Below, one piece after another: positions 1-4,461 of a stretch of 7,460 nt of DNA. The notes beneath the pieces were generated by a model. That model worked only from the letters and a program-made list of their open reading frames with translations, did no database searches and was not told the DNA's origin. Within the stretch, counting starts at the first letter, position 1. Each line of letters begins with the position of its first letter. The DNA is from Thermoplasmata archaeon (lineage in GTDB: Archaea > Thermoplasmatota > Penumbrarchaeia > Penumbrarchaeales > EX4484-36). The DNA lies in the NCBI GenBank assembly GCA_021160765.1, contig JAGHBW010000217.1:1-7460 (forward strand), written 5' to 3'. The position numbers were made by a program, and so were the translations under genes.

Positions 1-192
1 GTGGTTTCACCTGTTGTGAACATGCCCCCTGTGATTACTGCTCAGCCCACAGTTGTTGCCACCCCAGCAGGCCATGTGGCTGCAATTCCTGTGGAATATC
101 TCCTGGCATCCCTTGCGGCGCTGGGAACTCTGGAGAGAATCAAGATCAAGAAAATAATATGGCAGAAACTGAGAGTTACAGTTGGAGCATAG
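1..192 (+). CDS. C-terminal end of a probable membrane-anchored surface protein (5' partial)
   Basis: This frame is open from the first base of the window to a TAG at 190-192, so only the last 63 residues are visible and the true start lies upstream. The visible part has a Pro/Val/Thr/Ala-rich stretch (about residues 1-30, with PPVITAQP and VVATPAG) that looks like an extended extracellular linker. A hydrophobic segment follows (about 31-44, containing EYLLASLAALGTL), then a strongly basic tail (ERIKIKKII). Stalk, membrane span and positive-inside tail is the usual layout of a C-terminally anchored archaeal surface protein, but the span is short and marginal. The catalytic or binding part cannot be seen, so no function can be given. 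The stop is followed 11 bases later by the preferred start of the AAA membrane protein, so the two are probably co-transcribed. Confidence 0.6.
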   Translation: MVSPVVNMPPVITAQPTVVATPAGHVAAIPVEYLLASLAALGTLERIKIKKIIWQKLRVTVGA

Positions 193-197
193 GAGGG
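191..197 (+). promoter_or_regulatory. Shine-Dalgarno site that decides the AAA gene start
   Basis: AGGAGGG overlaps the last two bases of the preceding TAG and sits 6 bases before the TTG at 204 (9 before the in-frame TTG at 207). No comparable site precedes the in-frame ATG at 159. This favours TTG at 204 as the start of the long membrane ATPase and fits tight operon spacing. Confidence 0.65.
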
Positions 198-203
198 ATT
201 AAA

Positions 204-3170
204 TTGTTGAAAAATTGGCTCGCCGTTGCGCTGCTTGTTCCGGTTCTGTTATCGGGAGTGACCTTGCTCGTTCCTTCAACGGAGGGTTGGAGTGGCACAT
301 TTGAAGATAATGTAGTCCTTGAATATACACCCCAGCACCCCATTGATGGCCAGAGTGTAAACGTCACCATACGTTCTAAGGGGGCAATAATCTCTGCTGC
401 AAATCTTAACATAGAACTTTTTTACCCGGGGGGTGACCACTCTTCAGGGGGGTATCAATTTTCCCGCATTAACGCCACATCTATGTATGTTATAATTCCC
501 GGTTATCCGGGTGGAACGCAGGTCAGATTCACAGTCACAGTATGGGATGAGGAGGCAGCATCAATAACCTCCCCCCAATATAGTTATGTGGTGAAGAAGG
601 TTGGAGGATGGATCAGTGAGAACTTTGACGAGAACTTGAAGATCGTGTGGGATCGAGAGGTGGCTATCAGTGGAAAACCCTTCAACGTTACTATCCAATC
701 CTTGAGGGAGGATGTACCAATAAAGAGAGCTATAATGCGGTTTGTTGTTAGGTTCCCAGGCATGGAATCGCCATTGGAGGGCTCTGAGATATTTACCCCC
801 ATTAACGAAACTTCTGCAATTTACAGGATGAATGGTTACAGCTATGGGGCAAACGTGACATGGTGGGTGGAGGCATACGATAGATACAGCCAGAAGATAG
901 AATCCAGAAGGTACCAATATGAGATTCCTCCCCCCTCTACTCCCCCACCACGATATAAGGTCATACTTTCTGTCTATGTTGAGGATGTGAAGGAGGGGAA
1001 GCCCGCAGAGGGTGCTATTGTAACATTTTCAAATGAGACATGGACGTACACCACAACCACAACCAATGGATACGCCTTCACCCCTCTTATGGTAGAGGAG
1101 GGCAACTACAGGATTGAGGTGAAGTACAAGAACTCCACATATGTCAAGACCTTCACTGTACCTAGCCCCACCGGGGAATACCTTATTAAATTCAAAGCAA
1201 ATCCCGTAACGTATAAAGTGGGCTTTCCATTCAAAAAATCTCTCTCCCCTCTTGTACTCCTTCTTCCGATACTTTACGTTGCCGGTCTGATTTTGTTCCC
1301 TAAGATGAGAAGCTATGCGGAGGAGATTAAAGAGAAATACAAAAGAGAAAAGAGGAAGGGTAATGAACTAAAAGGCAGAGAGGGGAAGATCGTTAAATGG
1401 CTCCTTTCAGAGAGGATGTCCAGTCATATAAGAGGTATTCTTTTCTTCCTGATGGCTTTGCTGGGTCTTTTGTGGGCTCCGTTTTATCCCATCTGGCTTG
1501 CCTTCATAATGGCTCTCGGATTGGGCGCTCTTGCAATTCGCTATCCCTATCTCTCACTTATTATCACAGCGGTGATGGTTGCACCTGCTGCATCATACCA
1601 GAGCGTTGAATTTGGCTGGATTTTCTTGGTATTCTCCATAATTGTGCTTTTCCTGGGTTTCTTTGATTACCGTTTCTCTTTCCTGGTCTTCTTCACAATC
1701 TTCGCTGCCCCATACGGAGGTGCATACATTGTTCCTCTCCTGGGTGCGGTTATACTAGGTCCTGTTCTAGGGGTCTCCTCTGCTGTTGTTGCTGGCCTTT
1801 TCCTGGCGATCATGCTTTTCGGATCAGACATGTTATCACTCCCACCACTAGTTGTTCCAGAACACGAGTACTCCTTTGTTACCTTCTCCAGAAGCGCCCC
1901 GGAGAACTTTACACCTTCACTATGGCTTAAATCTCTAAGCGACCTCTCATACCCGCAGACTCAGGTAATTGGTAAGGTGCTTTCTGAGAACATGCAGGCA
2001 ACAGTCCCGTTCCTTCTGATAATCCTATGGGCTGCGCTGGCATACCTCTCATATCGGTATATAAAGGGGAGGGAGTTCAGAAACATTAAAGATGCTTACA
2101 AAGACGTTCGCAGCAGTGCTGCAGTCCTTCTCATCCTGATTGCATTTATCCTTACATATTTCAAATATAGCGGTGAGGTTGACATCCTATTCGCCGCATA
2201 TCTTGCTTTAATGGCCCTGACCGCAGCCCTCCCGGCAATTGCCTATACATTTACAAAAAGTGTCATACCTGAGGAGGGTGAGGAGAAGGAGGAGATGGGG
2301 ATTAAAACCTTAGATGAGATGGCGGGTTTCCGCAGAACGTCGTTCAACGAGGTTGGTGGATTACAGGATATAAAAGAGGAGCTCAAGCAGGCAATCATGG
2401 TCCCCCTACTTGAACCAGAGATGGCTGAGAAATATGGGGTTAGACCATCCAAGGGAATACTCCTCTTCGGTCCCCCCGGGTGTGGTAAAACATTGTTGCT
2501 TAGGGCAATAGCTTCGGAACTCAACGTTGATATGATATCCGTTAAGTGCTCGGACCTGATGTCAAAGTGGTATGGTGAGAGTGAAGCGGCCATAACAAGG
2601 CTCTTTGAAGAAGCGAGAAAAAGAAGACCTGCCATACTCCTTTTGGATGAGATAGATGCTATAGCTAAGAGGAGGGATTTCTACACCACGGATGACGTGA
2701 CCCCGAGAATACTCTCTCTTATGCTTTCGGAGTTGGATGGACTTGAGGATACATCTGGCATTATCGTCGTGGGAACGACAAACATGCCAGACCTTGTTGA
2801 TCCAGCCCTCTTGCGCCCGGGGAGATTTGACAAGGTGATTTATGTACCTCCACCCTCAAGGAGAGCAAGAGAGGAGATACTGAGAATACACATGCGAGGG
2901 AGGCTCATAGGAAGGGATGTGGATGTGAAACAGCTTGCAGCCATGACAAGAGGATTCTCAGGCGCAGATTTGGAAAATCTTGTGAGAGAGGCTGCTTCAA
3001 TAGCGCTTGCAAGAGCACTCAGACTTAGGAAAGAGGTCCCGATAAGAATGAAGGACTTCCTTGAGGCCTTGGATGGTCTTAAACCTTCAATAACAGAAGA
3101 CATGATGAGGCAATATGAAAAGTTGAGAAGGGAACATGAGAGGAAAAAGAGTTCACCGAGAAGGAGGTGA
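204..3170 (+). CDS. Polytopic membrane AAA+ ATPase with duplicated extracytoplasmic domains
   Basis: Residues are numbered from the TTG at 204, which is chosen because AGGAGGG lies at proper spacing and because the product then opens with a compact signal sequence (MLKNWLAVALL...). The ATG at 159 would add 15 polar residues. Two similar beta-sandwich domains (about 37-130 and 145-240) are followed by a proline hinge (242-249) and a carboxypeptidase-regulatory-like domain (251-330). Next come a span (347-365), a very basic cytoplasmic segment (366-409), about seven packed spans (410-540), an outside loop (541-597), and spans at 598-617, 638-654 and 662-682. The AAA domain starts with NEVGGLQDI (715-723). 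It shows Walker A GPPGCGKT (756-763), an aromatic pore loop KWYGES (788-793), Walker B LLLDEID (812-818), sensor-1 Asn860, arginine fingers Arg871/Arg874 in LRPGRFD, and GFSGAD (917-922). All key ATPase residues are present, so it should be an active Cdc48/Msp1-class hexameric motor. There is no HExxH, so it is not FtsH. The tail is basic, ending in RRR, with no proteasome-docking motif. The inferred role is membrane or surface protein extraction or assembly; the substrate is unknown. Confidence 0.88.
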   Translation: MLKNWLAVALLVPVLLSGVTLLVPSTEGWSGTFEDNVVLEYTPQHPIDGQSVNVTIRSKGAIISAANLNIELFYPGGDHSSGGYQFSRINATSMYVIIPGYPGGTQVRFTVTVWDEEAASITSPQYSYVVKKVGGWISENFDENLKIVWDREVAISGKPFNVTIQSLREDVPIKRAIMRFVVRFPGMESPLEGSEIFTPINETSAIYRMNGYSYGANVTWWVEAYDRYSQKIESRRYQYEIPPPSTPPPRYKVILSVYVEDVKEGKPAEGAIVTFSNETWTYTTTTTNGYAFTPLMVEEGNYRIEVKYKNSTYVKTFTVPSPTGEYLIKFKANPVTYKVGFPFKKSLSPLVLLLPILYVAGLILFPKMRSYAEEIKEKYKREKRKGNELKGREGKIVKWLLSERMSSHIRGILFFLMALLGLLWAPFYPIWLAFIMALGLGALAIRYPYLSLIITAVMVAPAASYQSVEFGWIFLVFSIIVLFLGFFDYRFSFLVFFTIFAAPYGGAYIVPLLGAVILGPVLGVSSAVVAGLFLAIMLFGSDMLSLPPLVVPEHEYSFVTFSRSAPENFTPSLWLKSLSDLSYPQTQVIGKVLSENMQATVPFLLIILWAALAYLSYRYIKGREFRNIKDAYKDVRSSAAVLLILIAFILTYFKYSGEVDILFAAYLALMALTAALPAIAYTFTKSVIPEEGEEKEEMGIKTLDEMAGFRRTSFNEVGGLQDIKEELKQAIMVPLLEPEMAEKYGVRPSKGILLFGPPGCGKTLLLRAIASELNVDMISVKCSDLMSKWYGESEAAITRLFEEARKRRPAILLLDEIDAIAKRRDFYTTDDVTPRILSLMLSELDGLEDTSGIIVVGTTNMPDLVDPALLRPGRFDKVIYVPPPSRRAREEILRIHMRGRLIGRDVDVKQLAAMTRGFSGADLENLVREAASIALARALRLRKEVPIRMKDFLEALDGLKPSITEDMMRQYEKLRREHERKKSSPRRR
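312..593 (+). repeat. Extracytoplasmic domain copy 1 of the AAA protein
   Basis: This codes for residues 37-130 of the membrane ATPase. It aligns by eye with the segment at 636-923: DGQSVNVTIRS matches SGKPFNVTIQS, FSRINATS matches FTPINETS, and TVTVWD matches WVEAYD, with a final YSYVV/YQYEI strand. The shared pattern is an opening strand, a Gly-x-x-x-NVTI-x-S strand, a central Phe-rich strand, an IN-x-TS turn and a closing Y-x-Y strand. That suggests an Ig/FN3-like beta-sandwich. I do not recognise a named family. Sequons are present at NVT and NAT. Confidence 0.6.
636..923 (+). repeat. Extracytoplasmic domain copy 2 of the AAA protein
   Basis: This codes for residues 145-240, the second copy of the duplicated domain. 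It keeps the NVTI strand (161-164), the INETS turn (200-204) and the ANVTWWVEAYD strand, and it ends just before the PPPSTPPP hinge. Identity to copy 1 is low outside these anchors, so the duplication is old. Three sequons (NVT, NET, NVT) fall in the predicted outside face. Confidence 0.6.
3161..3170 (+). promoter_or_regulatory. Strong Shine-Dalgarno site at the end of the AAA gene
   Basis: AAGGAGGTGA is a near-perfect complement of the archaeal 16S rRNA 3' end and overlaps the TGA stop of the AAA gene. It lies too close to the GTG at 3167 for ordinary spacing. It could serve the in-frame TTG at 3182 (11 bases on), as could the GAGGAG at 3169-3174 (7 bases before 3182). Either way it points to translation of the small downstream membrane protein by re-initiation or coupling. 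Confidence 0.5.
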
Positions 3171-3463
3171 GGAGAACGGGATTGATCCTCCTCCTGTTGA
3201 TCCTCATAATACTGATGCTGGTTGCTGTTAAATACCCCCGGGGTAGGCTAGACTGGCCATATGACAGATCAACCTCCTTTAGGATATTCTTTTCAGCGAT
3301 TCTTTTCATTCTGATTCTTTATTTGATATACTTGGTGAATCTTTACGTTGAATATCCGTCATCGTCAACGATGTTTAGGATAATCGTTGGAATAGTGCTT
3401 GCATTTTTTATAGCAGCGGGTGTTCTTTTCCCAGAAAGTCTCAAAATAGCTCCACATGAGTAA
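3167..3463 (+). CDS. Small three-span membrane protein coupled to the AAA ATPase
   Basis: This is a 98-residue hydrophobic protein of unknown family. It has three clear spans (about residues 5-21, 39-61 and 69-87), a basic first loop (KYPRGRLDWPYDR, 22-34), a short polar second loop (YPSSST) and a short tail (PESLKIAPHE). The GTG start overlaps the preceding TGA (GTGA, 3167-3170), which normally means co-transcription and coupled translation. An alternative TTG start at 3182 would have better ribosome-site spacing and would remove the first five residues. The gene order suggests an accessory subunit, adaptor or stabiliser of the membrane ATPase, but nothing in the sequence shows this directly. 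No catalytic motif is visible. Confidence 0.7.
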   Translation: MRRTGLILLLLILIILMLVAVKYPRGRLDWPYDRSTSFRIFFSAILFILILYLIYLVNLYVEYPSSSTMFRIIVGIVLAFFIAAGVLFPESLKIAPHE

Positions 3464-3465
3464 AG

Positions 3466-4302
3466 TTAGAAATGAAGTTGGATGTTTTCGGAGGTGGGCT
3501 TCAACACCCTCCCCAAGAGATTCTTCAGATTTATTGCTTTGGGTCCAGCCATATTTATCATGAGGTATCTTCCTTTTATCCCCACAACCTCCCCAATAAT
3601 TTTTCTCATCCGCCACAGAGATGGGGTTGAGGAAAGTTTTCTTAAGGGATAGCGGTCTAGAAAGATGACTTCTCTATCTTGCTCACCAAGCGCTTCCAGT
3701 ATTCTTTTATACCTTCCCTCAACAACCCCCCTGTCCAGCCCTCGTGTGAGCGCTCGTAGTATGTCCCTCGCGCTGAGTGCTTCAGGGATATGAAACTCCC
3801 TGGAGATCCTCTTCTCCTCCTGTCTCGCTTCAGGCCTGTTATCTAAGTTAAGTAAGACACCAACTGCATCTGCTCCTTGCTCAACAGCCCTTTTAAGGAG
3901 CCTCCTCCCCGGGGTCATTCCCACTTTCATCTTTTCCCCGTAGAAGGCTAGATAGACCACGTGAGGCTCATCACAGAACTCATCCCTACATTCATTATCT
4001 GGGTTGAACACCTCTGAAACTGGAGGTTTTCCTACGGCCTTTCTGCATACTGGACATTGGTGAAAGGACTTGACCACGCTTTTCAGAGGACAAGGGTGGT
4101 ACTCCTCCCCCAATCTTCCAACGCACCACCTTTCTTTGCTGACAGTGTAATTCCACAGGTCCCCCACGCCTGGGACAATATCGTAGATTACATTTTCTCC
4201 TGCCGGATGTGTCAGCTTTCCATCTATAATTTTTACGGGATGAAAGAGGAGATGGGGGGTAAAATCCTCCCAGAAAAAATCAACAAAATGCAACTCTTCC
4301 AT
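3466..4302 (-). CDS. DUF2797-family protein with putative zinc ligands and GIY-YIG-like motif
   Basis: Residues here are numbered from the first possible ATG (4308, 280 residues). I prefer the second ATG at 4302 (278 residues), because GGTGAG at 4311-4316 then has 8-base spacing instead of abutting the start. The middle carries a cysteine/histidine cluster: Cys62, HPC (His71, Cys73), CPVC (Cys85, Cys88), Cys107 and Cys112. Directly after it comes HVVYLAFYGEKMKVGMT (116-132), then RR...R and EQGADAVG (143-150). The C-rich part followed by H-x-VYL...KVG-T...R...QGA is the hallmark of DUF2797, whose function I do not know to be established. The VYL/KVG-T/R pattern resembles the GIY-YIG nuclease core, with Glu160 or Glu164/165 as possible later acidic residues; this is inference. 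A nucleic-acid role is plausible. The gene runs in the same direction as the large upstream surface protein but is probably expressed from its own promoter. Confidence 0.82.
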   Translation of the reverse strand: MEELHFVDFFWEDFTPHLLFHPVKIIDGKLTHPAGENVIYDIVPGVGDLWNYTVSKERWCVGRLGEEYHPCPLKSVVKSFHQCPVCRKAVGKPPVSEVFNPDNECRDEFCDEPHVVYLAFYGEKMKVGMTPGRRLLKRAVEQGADAVGVLLNLDNRPEARQEEKRISREFHIPEALSARDILRALTRGLDRGVVEGRYKRILEALGEQDREVIFLDRYPLRKLSSTPSLWRMRKIIGEVVGIKGRYLMINMAGPKAINLKNLLGRVLKPTSENIQLHF

Positions 4303-4310
4303 CTCCATCC

Positions 4311-4316
4311 CTCACC
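4311..4316 (-). promoter_or_regulatory. Shine-Dalgarno site of the DUF2797 gene, within a small hairpin
   Basis: On the minus strand GGTGAG lies 8 bases before the ATG at 4302 and 2 bases before the ATG at 4308. The sequence CACC-CTTTT-GGTG (4325 to 4313) can fold into a 4-bp stem that covers most of this site, so access to it could be controlled. The stem is short and could be chance. Confidence 0.4.
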
Positions 4317-4326
4317 AAAAGGGTGT

Positions 4327-4392
4327 GGCCCGCCTGGTGGAATGGTTTTCACGGAACCCAAAAGGGCACTCCACCATTCATGGCGGCGGGCC
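4327..4392 (-). promoter_or_regulatory. Long imperfect inverted repeat in the leader of the DUF2797 gene
   Basis: An 8-bp outer stem is perfect (4327-4334 with 4385-4392, GGCCCGCC/GGCGGGCC). After an 8-base one-sided bulge (4377-4384), a second 10-pair helix joins 4335-4344 with 4367-4376. Its single irregular position (4342/4369) is a G-U wobble in minus-strand RNA but an A-C mismatch in plus-strand RNA, so the RNA reading is better on the minus strand. The apical region holds CCCTTTTGGG, itself self-complementary. Placed between a candidate promoter and the DUF2797 start, it may be a cis-acting RNA element or a protein-binding DNA palindrome. It does not fold as a tRNA. On the plus strand it is followed by TTTTT, like a terminator, but no plus-strand gene ends nearby. 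Confidence 0.5.
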
Positions 4393-4430
4393 TTTTTCAA
4401 TACCGTAGGGAAATAATGATTTATCCTGAG

Positions 4431-4445
4431 GATATTAAACTTTCT
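4431..4445 (-). promoter_or_regulatory. Candidate archaeal promoter (BRE plus TATA box) for the DUF2797 gene
   Basis: On the minus strand AGAAAG (4445-4440) followed by TTTAATATC (4439-4431) matches the archaeal purine-rich BRE and TATA-box pattern. Transcription would start roughly 25 bases downstream, near 4405-4412, giving a leader of about 105 bases that carries the whole inverted repeat at 4327-4392. Such A/T-rich matches are common between genes, so the call is tentative. Confidence 0.4.
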
Positions 4446-4461
4446 GAGATAAACCGTTTTC

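Noticed and set aside
2243..2635. A 130-codon minus-strand frame within the ATPase domain.
   Set aside because: It is antisense to the highly conserved Walker A and pore-loop coding region; the translation is Ser/Leu-rich and non-descript.
2304..3170. An FtsH-type protease, or a proteasome-activating ATPase (PAN).
   Set aside because: There is no HExxH metalloprotease motif (the only nearby match is HERKK) and the C-terminus ends in RRR instead of a hydrophobic-Tyr-x docking motif.
4349..4381. A ten-codon upstream reading frame (MNGGVPFWVP) inside the leader of the DUF2797 gene on the minus strand.
   Set aside because: It has no ribosome site before its ATG and its bases are already explained by the inverted repeat. 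A frame this short is expected by chance.
4326..4392. The inverted repeat as a tRNA gene on the minus strand.
   Set aside because: An 8-bp end stem and a following A resemble an acceptor arm, but at about 66 bases it lacks a T-arm consensus, a D-arm and a proper anticodon stem.
4327..4397. The inverted repeat followed by TTTTT as an intrinsic terminator on the plus strand.
   Set aside because: No plus-strand gene runs into this region, the stem has an A-C mismatch in that orientation, and archaea do not generally use hairpin terminators.
4057..4416. A 119-codon plus-strand frame covering the start of the DUF2797 gene and its leader.
   Set aside because: It is the antisense shadow of the DUF2797 coding region and shows no ribosome site or motif.
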